Of a stretch of DNA of 64,000 nt, positions 17,459 through 26,517 are shown in pieces. Position numbers and translations under genes: made by a program. Each line of letters starts with the position of its first letter. The first letter of the stretch is position 1. Under the pieces are notes generated by a model, which ran no database searches, was not told where the DNA came from, and worked only from the letters and a program-made list of their open reading frames with translations. Source of the DNA: Stieleria marina (lineage in GTDB: Bacteria; Planctomycetota; Planctomycetia; Pirellulales; Pirellulaceae); the NCBI GenBank assembly GCA_007741555.1, contig CP036526.1, positions 2,666,001-2,730,000 on the forward strand. The letters run 5' to 3'.

Positions 17459-18469
17459 CTACTTTGCCAGTTCCGCCAGCTTTGCTTTGGCGGCTCCACT
17501 GTCGATGGCATCGGTGGCCAGCGTGGCAGCGTCGGAGAGTGACGATGCTTTTTCAACCAGCAAGAGAGCGGCGGCAGTGCCCGCGACCACCGTGTCGCGG
17601 CAAGGGCCTGGTTCGCCATCAAAGATTCGCCGGATAATCGAAGCACTCTGGGCCGGGTTCTCGGCCGTCAAGGCTTCGCGGCCAACCGGCAGCAACCCAA
17701 AGTCAGCGGGTGTCCACACGTGCGTCGTCTGTTTTCCGCTGATGACATCGATCGCGGTTGTTGATCCATCCAGTGAAACTTCGTCTTGCCCATCGGCTCC
17801 GTGAACGACAAAGGCTCGCTGCGTGTTTAGCTTGGCAATCGCCGCAGCGACTTTGTTTTGCGCGTCGGTCGACGATGTGCCCAGAAGTTGATGCGTGGCG
17901 CCGGCCGGATTGCAAAGTGGGCCGAGCAGGTTGAACAGTGTTTTGACCCCGAGTTTTCGGCGTACGCCGACGACGTGTTTCATCGCCGGGTGCAGTTTGA
18001 CGGCAAAGCAAAAGCAGATGCCAATCTGATCCAACGACTTTGCAACACTATCGGCGTCCGATTCGATCGGAACCCCAAGCTCTTCCAGGACGTCGGCCGA
18101 ACCCGTCAAGCTGGTCGCTTTTCGATTGCCGTGCTTGGCGACTGCGATCCCGCAAGCTGCTGCAACAATCGCGATGGCTGTACTGATGTTGAACGTCCGA
18201 CTTTCGCTGCCGCCGGTTCCGCAGGTGTCAAGTAATACGTCGTGCGAATGCGAAATGCGAGTCATATGGCGCCGCATCGCTTGGGCTGCACCGACCAATT
18301 CGTCAACGGCCTCACCTTTCTCTTTGAGCGCCAAGAGCAAATGGCCGATCTCATCGTCGCTGGCGAGCCCGCTGAGCATGGCGTCGATCAAGTCACTCGT
18401 CTGTTGAATGCCTAAATCCTTGCCCTGCTTTGCTTGGTCGATGGCCGTTTGGAATGAAGACATGGGCAT
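17459..18469 (-). CDS. trpD: Anthranilate phosphoribosyltransferase
   Basis: TrpD joins anthranilate to PRPP in tryptophan synthesis. It has 336 residues, the normal length. The PRPP/Mg site is DTCGTGGSESRTFNIST, followed by VAKHGNRKATSLTGSADVLEELGV (key residues KHGNR and S-G-S-A-D). FNLLGPLCNPAG and VHGADGQDEVSLDGST (DE pair for Mg2+) are also diagnostic. An alternative ATG at 18463 would remove two residues. It stands alone here, with no other trp gene nearby, and is convergent with ftr. Confidence 0.95.
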   Translation of the reverse strand: MPMSSFQTAIDQAKQGKDLGIQQTSDLIDAMLSGLASDDEIGHLLLALKEKGEAVDELVGAAQAMRRHMTRISHSHDVLLDTCGTGGSESRTFNISTAIAIVAAACGIAVAKHGNRKATSLTGSADVLEELGVPIESDADSVAKSLDQIGICFCFAVKLHPAMKHVVGVRRKLGVKTLFNLLGPLCNPAGATHQLLGTSSTDAQNKVAAAIAKLNTQRAFVVHGADGQDEVSLDGSTTAIDVISGKQTTHVWTPADFGLLPVGREALTAENPAQSASIIRRIFDGEPGPCRDTVVAGTAAALLLVEKASSLSDAATLATDAIDSGAAKAKLAELAK

Positions 18470-18586
18470 GGTTGGATCTGGAGGAATTGGGAGCTTCAGG
18501 GATAGCAGCGAAGACGAGATTGCGTTTTGCGGCAGACGTTCAAATGCGGGGTCGTCGGCAACGGTCCGGGAAATTACAATCTGGCG

Positions 18587-19528
18587 ATGGCTAGAAAGAT
18601 CATCATCGACTGTGACCCCGGAATTGACGACGCGATTGCGATTTGCATGGCGTTATTCGATCCGCGTTTGGAAGTGTTGGCAATCACCGGGACGGCTGGG
18701 ACGATCCCCGCAGACCAGGCAACGTCCAATGTAAATGCCATCGTCGATCAATTGGACCCACCGAAGCATCCGCGGATCGGCAAGGCGACCGTTTTGGAGG
18801 ACGCACCGGTTTCGAGCGACCTTCATCTTAACGGGGACGACGGCCTGGGTGGCTGCGGAATCAACGGTTCCATTCGTCAGCATTCATTGCCCAGCGAAAA
18901 AGTGATTTCGGAGCTGCTTCGCAATCATCCTGACCAAGTAACGCTCTTGTGTTTGGGGCCGCTTACCAATCTTGCACGTCTGTGCCAGCATCACGCAGCA
19001 GTCGTGCCGATGATCGACAAAGTCGTGATCAGTGGTGGTGCTTTGCAGCATCCTGGCAATGCATCGCCGGTCGCAGAATCAAACATGTTCTTTGACCCCA
19101 TCGCGGCCATGGAAGTGTTCGCGTCAGCGACGACAAAGAGTCTTGTGCCGCTGGACGTCGTGGAAAAACTGACTTTCGGGGTTGATCTGTTGGAGCAACT
19201 TCCGCCAAAGCACACGCGTGCAGGCGACTTGCTGCATCGGTTGTTGCCGTTTGCGTTTCGAGCCGCGCATCAACATCTCGGTCGCGAACTGATTCCGTTG
19301 CAGGACGCTGTGGCGCTGTTGGCGGTTTTGGAGCCGGATCTTTTCAGTTGGGAAATGATGGCAGGCCGAGTCGAAACGTCCGGCGAATTGACCCGCGGTG
19401 CAACCGTTTTTGATCGACGGTTGAGACCCGAATGGGCGGTCAATATGGAAGTGGCGGTGGATGTCGCCGATGGGGACGCCAAAGCAATGCTGATTCGATC
19501 ACTGCGTTACGCAGGCCAGCAGAGCTAG
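18587..19528 (+). CDS. Inosine-uridine preferring nucleoside hydrolase family protein
   Basis: This 313-residue enzyme should cleave the N-glycosidic bond of ribonucleosides. The start at 18587 (MARKIIIDCDPGIDD) is chosen because the family begins with the Ca2+-binding DxDPGxDD motif, seen here at residues 8-15. Other marks are GDDGLGGCGI, VTLLCLGPLTNLA, VVISGGALQHPGNASPVAESNMFFDPIAAMEVF (key residues N-x-D) and a late DAVALL (Asp ligand). The base specificity cannot be told. Its stop overlaps the convergent secretin stop by 4 nt (CTAG). Confidence 0.9.
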   Translation: MARKIIIDCDPGIDDAIAICMALFDPRLEVLAITGTAGTIPADQATSNVNAIVDQLDPPKHPRIGKATVLEDAPVSSDLHLNGDDGLGGCGINGSIRQHSLPSEKVISELLRNHPDQVTLLCLGPLTNLARLCQHHAAVVPMIDKVVISGGALQHPGNASPVAESNMFFDPIAAMEVFASATTKSLVPLDVVEKLTFGVDLLEQLPPKHTRAGDLLHRLLPFAFRAAHQHLGRELIPLQDAVALLAVLEPDLFSWEMMAGRVETSGELTRGATVFDRRLRPEWAVNMEVAVDVADGDAKAMLIRSLRYAGQQS

Positions 19529-21753
19529 CGTCGCGTTCGAATGCGAGTTTGTGAACTACCGGTTTGATAGGCGCGAGTTTGCGAGCTACGCAGCGAAGCG
19601 GGCTGGGTTCGCGCGTTGCTAGAAGTTGATTGCCGCGTCAGCGCCTCCGCTCTGGGAGCCGGGCCGGCGTGCATCACCGATTGTCTGGGCGAGTGCGTTT
19701 GCATACCCGGATGTCGCAGATCTTGTTTGGCATACGGAGGAAGCGTCTGTTCGAGTTCGCACATTTCCTGAGAGCGTACCGAATAGATATCCGGCAAGAC
19801 GTGGGTGACCAAAGCGATGACCAATTCGTTGCGTCGGTGCTCGTTGCTGCGACGCTTGAACAGCGAACCGACGACCGGCATTCGGCTAAGGCCGGGGACT
19901 TTTGCTTCGATGTCTCCGGTTTCTTCGCGAATCAGTCCGCCGATAACAATCCCGCCGCCATCGGGCATCAGGATCGTCGTCGATAGTTCCGTTGTGTCTT
20001 CTTCGGGAAATCCACTTTCGGTGATCCGTCCGCCGGAAACTTTAGGCAGCACAGTCATCAGCACATTGCCGTCGTCGGTGATGATCGGCTGCACGGTCAG
20101 CACAATTCCAACATCCAGAAACTCGACGGTCTGAATCGTGGACGTCTGAGTCGTCGTCGCAACCGAATAAGGCAAGCGTTGGCCGATCTGAATGCGGGCT
20201 TCCTGGTGATTGACCACCGAGAGTTTGGGCGACGCCAGGGTTCGCGAATTGGTGTTCTCTTGGATCAATTCAATCAGCCCGTCCATGTCGGTGCCTTCAA
20301 AGCGAAGAGCGAGCGACGGGCCGGTGAGATTCTCGTCCGCAAATCCGCTTCCTTCCAGAGAGATGCGAGATCCGTCCAAGCGGGCCAGCGAACGCAGATT
20401 GATGCCGTGTCGATCCGAACTGTCCAGTGCGACTTGCAGCACATGGGCTTCGACAAGAACCTGTTTGGGCGCGATATCGATTTGTGCAATGTACTGAGCG
20501 ATCCGCGCGTGGGCGTCCCGCGTGTCTTCAACGACCAAAATTTCGCGAGTTCGGCGTTGGTCATCCAACGCTGATTCGCTGATAAACGCATTGCCCACTG
20601 GCGAGAGCAATCGATTGGCAACCGCTTCGACCTCTTGCGCCGCAACATAGTTGAGCGGATAGACCTGGACCGTCCGACCTTGCACTCGTGGATTCATGTT
20701 CGCGGATTCGGATCCAGTCACGTAAAGCATGTTGCCGACTTGGTGCCATGCAAAACCGGCAACGCCCAAAATCGCATCCAACACTTCGTCCAATCGGGCT
20801 CCGCGGATGCTGACCGTAACGGGACCAGCAATGTCGGGTCCAAGCACTAAGTTCAGTTGGTGATGGTCCGCAATCAAACGCAGTACGCCAGGCAGGTCCG
20901 CGCCCGTCGCGATCAGGGTGACCAATCCGTCGGTTCGGTTGACGGTGATGTCGTTGGCAACCGGCGTTATCTGAACCGGCACGACGACTTCATCGAAGTT
21001 TTCGGCTGCGACTTCATTTAGGTTCTCGGCCGCGGTGGGGTCGTCGAAGTCAATGCTGTCACGAGTGACTTGGTTCGGAACCAACGCTGGTTCTTGACGC
21101 AAGAAGTGTTCCGCTTCTTCGCGGACCAATGCGTCTTGAGTGACCGGGGGCTGAAGCGTGCCCTGGACCTGTCGAATACGGCTGCTTTTGCTTTGGTGGT
21201 CGAAAGATTGATCCGAAATCTGGATCGTCAGTGCGCGGGAGTTTCCATTGTCATTGAATTTGGGGTTGAACGTGGATCGACGAACAGGAGCCGGACGCAG
21301 TGCAACTTCGGGTGACGAGTGTCCGCCGCGGACGAATGCGTCGCAGTGTTCAACGGTGCGAATCGAACCGGCTTGAAGCTTGGTGGTCGACAACACATTG
21401 AGTGCGTGTTGGACCACACCGGGGTTGCGGCCAAGCGGTGGCGGAACCAGCGTGTTGGCAAGGTGTTTTTCGACCAAGATTTGCTCGGGAAAAACTAAGT
21501 ACGCTGAGCGACGAATCAGTAGTTCATTGTTCGCCGGTCGGGCATACTGGATGTGTCCAGCCGGTTCTACATTACCGGTGACCAATCGAATGGGCTTGGG
21601 CCGAATCAGGTGAATTTTGGACGTGTCGGCGGGCGTCAGCGTTTGGGAATCCACTGCGCTGGCAACCGACGCTAGCGTCAGGGCAGCAATCGCGCAGAGC
21701 CATCGCCGCAGAGGCGGCGTCGCGGAATTCGATTGTCGGAATCGGTAACGCAT
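19525..21753 (-). CDS. Secretin of a type IV pilus/type II secretion-like machine (PilQ/GspD family)
   Basis: This 742-residue outer-membrane pore subunit is the last gene of the pilus-like locus. The ATG at 21753 precedes a signal peptide (LRRWLCAIAALTLASVASA); an upstream ATG at 21855 would add 34 residues. The N-terminal ~220 residues are unassigned. An N0/STN-like domain follows (LIATGADLPGVLRLIADH, ILGVAGFAWHQVGNMLYVTG), then a secretin_N-like segment (VQVYPLNYVAAQEVEAV, ILVVEDTRDAHARI), then the secretin core: VLVEAHVLQVALD, RTLASPKLSVVNHQEA, GQRLPYSV, the VEFLDVGIVLTVQP strand, and the late VIGGLIREE and PVVGSLFKRR motifs. Length and order fit PilQ more than GspD. The four stop-region bases are shared with the nucleoside hydrolase. 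Confidence 0.92.
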   Translation of the reverse strand: MRYRFRQSNSATPPLRRWLCAIAALTLASVASAVDSQTLTPADTSKIHLIRPKPIRLVTGNVEPAGHIQYARPANNELLIRRSAYLVFPEQILVEKHLANTLVPPPLGRNPGVVQHALNVLSTTKLQAGSIRTVEHCDAFVRGGHSSPEVALRPAPVRRSTFNPKFNDNGNSRALTIQISDQSFDHQSKSSRIRQVQGTLQPPVTQDALVREEAEHFLRQEPALVPNQVTRDSIDFDDPTAAENLNEVAAENFDEVVVPVQITPVANDITVNRTDGLVTLIATGADLPGVLRLIADHHQLNLVLGPDIAGPVTVSIRGARLDEVLDAILGVAGFAWHQVGNMLYVTGSESANMNPRVQGRTVQVYPLNYVAAQEVEAVANRLLSPVGNAFISESALDDQRRTREILVVEDTRDAHARIAQYIAQIDIAPKQVLVEAHVLQVALDSSDRHGINLRSLARLDGSRISLEGSGFADENLTGPSLALRFEGTDMDGLIELIQENTNSRTLASPKLSVVNHQEARIQIGQRLPYSVATTTQTSTIQTVEFLDVGIVLTVQPIITDDGNVLMTVLPKVSGGRITESGFPEEDTTELSTTILMPDGGGIVIGGLIREETGDIEAKVPGLSRMPVVGSLFKRRSNEHRRNELVIALVTHVLPDIYSVRSQEMCELEQTLPPYAKQDLRHPGMQTHSPRQSVMHAGPAPRAEALTRQSTSSNARTQPASLRSSQTRAYQTGSSQTRIRTRR

Positions 21754-22071
21754 AGACTTTGGGTCGCGGGACTTCCTCAGCGGCGACTGCGAAGACCAAA
21801 ATCGTCGCGCAGGCTGCTTGTGTTGTCTGCCTAATCGGTTCGACGATGCCGCCATTTTGGGCGGTCGATCGAGCGGAACGCGCTTGTCGCGGTGATCATC
21901 TTGGGGTTGGATCGCGGGTCAATCCAATCAAGAACAATCCGGTTGTTCCACACAATCATTACAGTCGCTTAGGGTGAACATCGGCTAGCGAAGTTCGTCA
22001 GTGCGAACGAATTCGACAGGAATTGAGAAATTCCCGATCGCAAAGAGAGTGATAGCAACTGCAATGCGTTG
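21754..22071. other. Intergenic region between PilP-like and secretin genes
   Basis: This 318 bp gap is the widest break in the PilM-to-secretin run. Its left third could instead encode an N-terminal extension of the secretin (start 21855). No other gene is seen. A secretin-specific promoter could lie here. Confidence 0.4.
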
Positions 22072-22560
22072 CTAGTGAGGGGCCGACGTGATGGTGACGC
22101 CCTGAGTCGACACATTACTCACCGTCCGTCCGTCCGATAGACGCTGCCCGGTCCGCAGAATTTCAGTTCCGTTCAGTGCCGCGTGTTGCGGCGACTGATG
22201 GTTACCGTAAATCGCTTGCACCTGAACGTCTTCGATTGGCAGTTCGGGCTGAAGTAATCGACGACGTCTCGATGTGGCAGAAAAAAGGTCGTGCTGCTTT
22301 GCGATCTGGATCGATCGTCGGGGCAGGTCTTTGACGACAAAAAGGCTGCTGTCGTTGGCAACCGAATCGGCGCTTTCGGCCGACTGCAACGCTATGGAGG
22401 TAATCGCGAGCGGTTCGGTGTTGGCGGGTGGCTGTGACGAATCGGATTTCGATTGGTCAGGTTGGGTGGCGAGTGCGACCGCTAATCCGATCGAAAGTAG
22501 AATCGCGATGACGATCTGCTTCTGGCTTTTCGGCGCACTTGATGCTGGATCACGTTGCAT
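22072..22560 (-). CDS. PilP/GspC-like inner-membrane linker protein
   Basis: This 162-residue protein has one transmembrane helix at ~19-34 (IVIAILLSIGLAVALA), a polar linker, and a C-terminal homology-region-like domain: VQAIYGNHQSPQHAALNG, ILRTGQRLSDGRTVSNVSTQGVTI (pattern lNG...G..l.dg..V..I...gV). That pattern is shared by GspC and PilP, which link the inner-membrane platform to the secretin. It starts within the last 11 nt of the PilO-like gene and is followed by the secretin, which fits the role. Sequence similarity is weak, so the assignment depends strongly on context. Confidence 0.7.
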   Translation of the reverse strand: MQRDPASSAPKSQKQIVIAILLSIGLAVALATQPDQSKSDSSQPPANTEPLAITSIALQSAESADSVANDSSLFVVKDLPRRSIQIAKQHDLFSATSRRRRLLQPELPIEDVQVQAIYGNHQSPQHAALNGTEILRTGQRLSDGRTVSNVSTQGVTITSAPH

Positions 22561-23218
22561 TGGGGAGCTCCAGCGAGATGATTTTTTCGGCGATCGTTTT
22601 TTGGCCGGTGAAAGGGGATCGCAGGGATAGCGTCGCTTGGCAACGGTTGGGCTGATTAGCTTTTTCTCTGGACCGCTTCAGTTTAACTCCATCACACCAA
22701 ATTGGTGTCGACGCCCGCGGCAGCTGGCTCAAAAACTGGCAAATCTGATCAAACGTGCCATTGATCTGGCAAGTCGATGTGACGGTTCCGACTCGCATGC
22801 CCACGTGCACCTGTTTCTTTTCCACATCCACGAGTTCAACGTCCGTTTGCTGAGCCAGTTGAACCAGAAATCGTTTTTGCTTGTCCCAGTCGACGGACAG
22901 TGGCAGCCAGTGCCGAATTTCTGCGGCATCATCGGAACGGGCTGCGGTTTCAAGTTTTGCGGCAGCGTGCTGCTGGCGAATCTCAGCGGATTGCGAAATC
23001 AGTTCGATCGCGTCGTGAATCTGCTCTTGGGAATGCAGCTTGTCGCCGGCAAACCAATAGCTGTTCTGCCACACCCACGCTGTGGCGATGGCTAGGCATG
23101 CCGCGACGCACGCAGACATCACGTGACAGCCGACAACGCTTTGCGAAAAATAGTTGCTCAGCCGAGTCGATGCCGTTGCGGAGTCTTCGACGCGCTCTGG
23201 AATTGTTTTTTCGTTCAT
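22550..23218 (-). CDS. PilO-like inner-membrane assembly protein
   Basis: This 222-residue bitopic protein has one membrane helix at ~36-55 (CVAACLAIATAWVW), a coiled-coil-prone stretch (~60-95, QEQIHDAIELISQSAEIRQQHAAAK) and a ferredoxin-like periplasmic end typical of PilO/GspM: FLVQLAQQTDVELVDVE, then CQINGTFDQICQFLSQLPR. It begins with an ATGA overlap with the PilN-like gene. In the family PilN and PilO form a heterodimer that aligns the platform. A cluster of Cys residues in the membrane region is unusual but may be chance. Confidence 0.75.
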   Translation of the reverse strand: MNEKTIPERVEDSATASTRLSNYFSQSVVGCHVMSACVAACLAIATAWVWQNSYWFAGDKLHSQEQIHDAIELISQSAEIRQQHAAAKLETAARSDDAAEIRHWLPLSVDWDKQKRFLVQLAQQTDVELVDVEKKQVHVGMRVGTVTSTCQINGTFDQICQFLSQLPRASTPIWCDGVKLKRSREKANQPNRCQATLSLRSPFTGQKTIAEKIISLELPNAT

Positions 23219-23898
23219 GGCACCACCTTGGTGGATTCCGGTTCGCCCCGTATTTCAAGGGAAATCGTGTCCGATGCGCGGTCAACATCGTGAAGTTCCG
23301 CGGTGCGGATGCGTTCGGATTGTTGAAGCTGGTCTGCCCAAAGTTCGATGGCTTGTTCGTTCATGGGCATTGGCGTGGACGCGACGATTCGCAACTTGGC
23401 TTTGGCCCAAGCTGGTTGGTCGGCGTTCTGCAAATGCTCCAGCGGCAGCTTGACTTCGACCGTTTCGATCGTGATGTCAGCTTGCAGAGGGCTGGACATT
23501 TCGGCGATGGCCAACAGCGTCTGCAATACGCTGTCGTCGGGTTTGGCAGATTCAACGGCGGCAATCCACTGGCGTCCGGTTTTGGTTTCGTGCGTCATCC
23601 GTGACACTTCGGATTTCAGTTGATTGACCGGCGCACTGAGGGAGATGACGTTGGAGTTCTGAGTTTGAAGCTTGCGACCTTGCGTCAAAAACAGCGTTGC
23701 AAGTCCGGACAGGATGCAAAGCAGCGCAAGGTTGATCGCTGCCCAGCATTGGATCACCGATTTAGCTTTCTCACGCTGAATGTAGAGCTTTGGCAGCAGC
23801 TGATAGGATTGCCAACAATGAGTCGTCGGCCCGTCTGGCGTGTCCTGTTTTTTCGATTGCGAACGGGGCATCGGCCGTGTGCTGAATTCTTGTGTCAT
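23215..23898 (-). CDS. PilN-like inner-membrane assembly protein
   Basis: This 227-residue protein starts at the ATG at 23898, which overlaps the PilM-like stop as ATGA. A longer upstream reading is out of place because it runs through the PilM-like coding region. Features are a cytoplasmic N-terminus with LLPKLYIQREKAKS (the PilN NLLP-like PilM-binding motif, here YQLLPKLY), one membrane helix at ~58-75 (INLALLCILSGLATLFL), a periplasmic helix, and a ferredoxin-like fold with VVASTPMPMNEQAIELWADQLQQSE read in short as ELWADQLQQSERI. It is flanked exactly as in pilMNOPQ operons. Confidence 0.78.
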   Translation of the reverse strand: MTQEFSTRPMPRSQSKKQDTPDGPTTHCWQSYQLLPKLYIQREKAKSVIQCWAAINLALLCILSGLATLFLTQGRKLQTQNSNVISLSAPVNQLKSEVSRMTHETKTGRQWIAAVESAKPDDSVLQTLLAIAEMSSPLQADITIETVEVKLPLEHLQNADQPAWAKAKLRIVASTPMPMNEQAIELWADQLQQSERIRTAELHDVDRASDTISLEIRGEPESTKVVP

Positions 23899-25052
23899 GA
23901 CGAAGCCTCCGCTGCGTTCGCTTCGCTTGCTTGTGTAGACATCGCTGCCTGATGTGCCAGCGACAGTGACATCGCACAGGTTCCGTCGGAACCTATCGCG
24001 TGCGTTTTCGTTCCCTGGTACGGCCGCGAACGTCCGCAGTATCTCCACACGGCGACCGGCAGATTTGTCAGTTTGGCCAACGCTGAATCCACGCCCGAGA
24101 TCGTGGCAATGTCGCCACATACCAACAGGATTTCTGGATGGTTGACGGTCGTGCTGCCTCGCTGCGAGTACTGAGTCGTGGCAACGATTTCGGCTGCGAT
24201 ATCCGAAAGCCAAGGATAGATGTCGTTGAGTGACAGTCCGTTCGATGGCTCGCTGTCTTGCAATTGTTGGAGCGTTTCGTGGGGGAGTGCGGGTAGGGAT
24301 CGGCACAGGCCGCACTCCGCGGAACGATCGTCAGCCTGGCGATTCATTGCCACCAATCCGCCGTCGAAGTTCAACATGGCGACGCTCTGAGGGGCGATCG
24401 ACGTCAGAGCGTGAGCAGAATGAACGAGCGCGGCCCCGTGTGGGAGAAGGCTGTGAACTTGGTAGCCAAGTGAATTGATCGTTTGCGCGATTTTGATGGC
24501 AGCGCTATTGGACGTCGACGCGACGACCTGAAGTGCGTCTTGCGTAGGCGGCTGATTGTCAACCGGCGTGGTGGGTTCGGTTTCGGCGTCAGCGAGTTTC
24601 ATCGGCCAATGAGCCAGATGCGCGTTGCTGTTGAAAATCGAATTTTGGAAAAGTTCGTCACACTGCGACTGGCAGTTTTCTAGATTGTTGGCCGTGGTGA
24701 CTTGGTAGTGCATCCACGTGGTGGGAAGCGACAGTGATGTCACGATGCGCTGGCCATCGACCGTCCGGGGAAGCTTTTGCACAAGCGTGTCAATCGTCTG
24801 CTGGATCCACTGCCGCGATGGTGTCGAAATGGGATCGACTGGCAAAGGAATCCGTACGATCGATTGCCATTTCAACGCCGATTTGCGATCGGACTTTCGC
24901 CGAGCTTTTTCGTTGCCGGTGCCGATCGACGTGACGGTGATTTGACGAACACCGATGTCGATGCCCACAAAACTGGCGGGAGCCTGGCTCAGCGCGGATC
25001 GCAATCGGTCAAGCCGTTTGGTGATCGCGGATGATGAGTTGGCTGAAGACAT
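23895..25052 (-). CDS. PilM-like actin-fold ATPase
   Basis: This 385-residue cytoplasmic protein has the actin-like entry FVGIDIGVRQITVTSI (residues 28-43, phosphate-1 loop). A middle region VAMLNFDGGLVAMNRQ is the second phosphate loop, and ILLVCGDIATISGVDSALAKL is the adenosine motif (G-D/G). PilM binds the N-terminus of PilN and couples the motor to the platform. The position before PilN-, PilO- and PilP-like genes supports the call. It is more divergent than proteobacterial PilM. Confidence 0.78.
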   Translation of the reverse strand: MSSANSSSAITKRLDRLRSALSQAPASFVGIDIGVRQITVTSIGTGNEKARRKSDRKSALKWQSIVRIPLPVDPISTPSRQWIQQTIDTLVQKLPRTVDGQRIVTSLSLPTTWMHYQVTTANNLENCQSQCDELFQNSIFNSNAHLAHWPMKLADAETEPTTPVDNQPPTQDALQVVASTSNSAAIKIAQTINSLGYQVHSLLPHGAALVHSAHALTSIAPQSVAMLNFDGGLVAMNRQADDRSAECGLCRSLPALPHETLQQLQDSEPSNGLSLNDIYPWLSDIAAEIVATTQYSQRGSTTVNHPEILLVCGDIATISGVDSALAKLTNLPVAVWRYCGRSRPYQGTKTHAIGSDGTCAMSLSLAHQAAMSTQASEANAAEASS

Positions 25053-25235
25053 TGCTTTGCGGTGATCGACTGAAAATTTGGTGTCAGGAGAATGGTGCGG
25101 TTTGATTTAGGTTACGCAGGAGGGCGGATCAAATCGCAAGTTGCCCGAAAGCTGCCGCAGGGTGTTCGTTGCCTAAGCTGTCCGGTGTAATCGTCGTAAA
25201 CGGCCTGGCCGCAACGATTTCGATTCGGCTTTTGC

Positions 25236-26459
25236 CTAACGCGAAATCGTGGAGACATCCAGGAGCGGCAGCATGATGGACATGACGATGCCGGCGACGA
25301 CCACTCCCATGCACAGGATGATGAACGGTTCAAACGCGACGACTAGACGTTTCAGTTTTCGCCCGCCTTCTTGTTCATAAAACGATCCGATGTCTTCAAG
25401 CACTTCACCGACGCGGCCGGTGCGTTCGCCCGTTGCCATCATCTGCGCGGCTTCGGGCGGGAGAAAGTCGACGTTCGTGAGGGCACTGCTGGCCTTGAGC
25501 CCATCGATCAAGTTGTCTTCGATCTGGAGCAGCAGTTTTTGCCAGTACGCGTCGCGTGTCGCATGCCTCGCCAGCTGAATGGATTGCATCAAGGGCACGC
25601 CGCCACGAACCATCGCGGCAATGGTTCGGAAATTGCGACCCGCGGTCAATAGGCGGTAGGCATCGCGGATGAACGGTCCGTACATCAACAGTTTGCCAAT
25701 TGGCTGGCGAACGATCGGTTGATGGCGAATCGAAAATAGACCCAGCATGGCGGCGGTGATCGATGGGACAACCCAGTACCAATTGGCTCGGCAGAGATCG
25801 CCAAAGGAAAGCAGTATTTGCGTGCTGGCGGGGATGGGGCGTCCCATCGAACCAAAGACTTTGCTGAATTGCGGTAGCACACCAAGCACCAGTGCACTGA
25901 GCACGATTGTTGAGGCAGCGATCAGAATCGCAGGATAAATCATCGCTCCCACCAGTGTGCCGCGCATGTCCAATTCGCCACGCATTCGCTCGCAAACTTT
26001 GCCCAGGGTTTCAGGGACTTCGCCGGTCGCTTCGGCTGCGGCCAACATCGGCGAAAGTGTGGGCGGGAAGTAATCCCCGCATGTTGCGACGGCCGCCGAA
26101 AACGTATTTCCGCCGCTAACGGCTTCGTGGATTCTTACCAACGAACGGGTCAGACGTTCGTCGTTGCAGTGCCGCGCGACGTTTGCCAGTGCGTCGGCAA
26201 GTTCGATCCCGTTTTGCGTCATGACCGCTAGCTGGTTTAGTACCAGGAGCACTCGAGATGGCGAGACAGGGATGATGGGCGATCGTCGAAATCGATCGTT
26301 CGTGCGAGATACCGCGCCGCGCGAAGCGTTTTTAGCGAATTGGTGTCGGTCGTCTTGGGATTCGGAATCCTGCTGATAGCCTTGCGCAGGCATCCCGCCA
26401 AGCAACGGCGATGTTGCATGAAGCGGGGGACTGGCGGTTGACTGAAACGCGGAATTCAT
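25236..26459 (-). CDS. Type II secretion/type IV pilus platform protein (GspF/PilC family)
   Basis: This is a 407-residue polytopic inner-membrane protein. After a ~65-residue polar N-terminal extension come two T2SSF domains, ~70-190 (LLVLNQLAVMTQNGIELADAL, SPMLAAAEATGEVPETL) and ~270-395 (FRTIAAMVRGGVPLMQSIQLA, AAQMMATGERTGRVGEVLE). The repeated G-E-x-T/S-G motif is diagnostic. Membrane segments are GAMIYPAILIAASTIVLSALVLGV in part, VVPSITAAMLGLF and FIILCMGVVVAGIVMSIMLP in part. It lies between the ATPase and PilM-like genes and should transmit ATPase motion to pilin extrusion. Confidence 0.93.
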   Translation of the reverse strand: MNSAFQSTASPPLHATSPLLGGMPAQGYQQDSESQDDRHQFAKNASRGAVSRTNDRFRRSPIIPVSPSRVLLVLNQLAVMTQNGIELADALANVARHCNDERLTRSLVRIHEAVSGGNTFSAAVATCGDYFPPTLSPMLAAAEATGEVPETLGKVCERMRGELDMRGTLVGAMIYPAILIAASTIVLSALVLGVLPQFSKVFGSMGRPIPASTQILLSFGDLCRANWYWVVPSITAAMLGLFSIRHQPIVRQPIGKLLMYGPFIRDAYRLLTAGRNFRTIAAMVRGGVPLMQSIQLARHATRDAYWQKLLLQIEDNLIDGLKASSALTNVDFLPPEAAQMMATGERTGRVGEVLEDIGSFYEQEGGRKLKRLVVAFEPFIILCMGVVVAGIVMSIMLPLLDVSTISR

Positions 26460-26517
26460 GAATGCGGCGAGTTAGCGGGTATGGTGGTTTGGAAACAAAG
26501 AACAGGTTGCGCGGTGT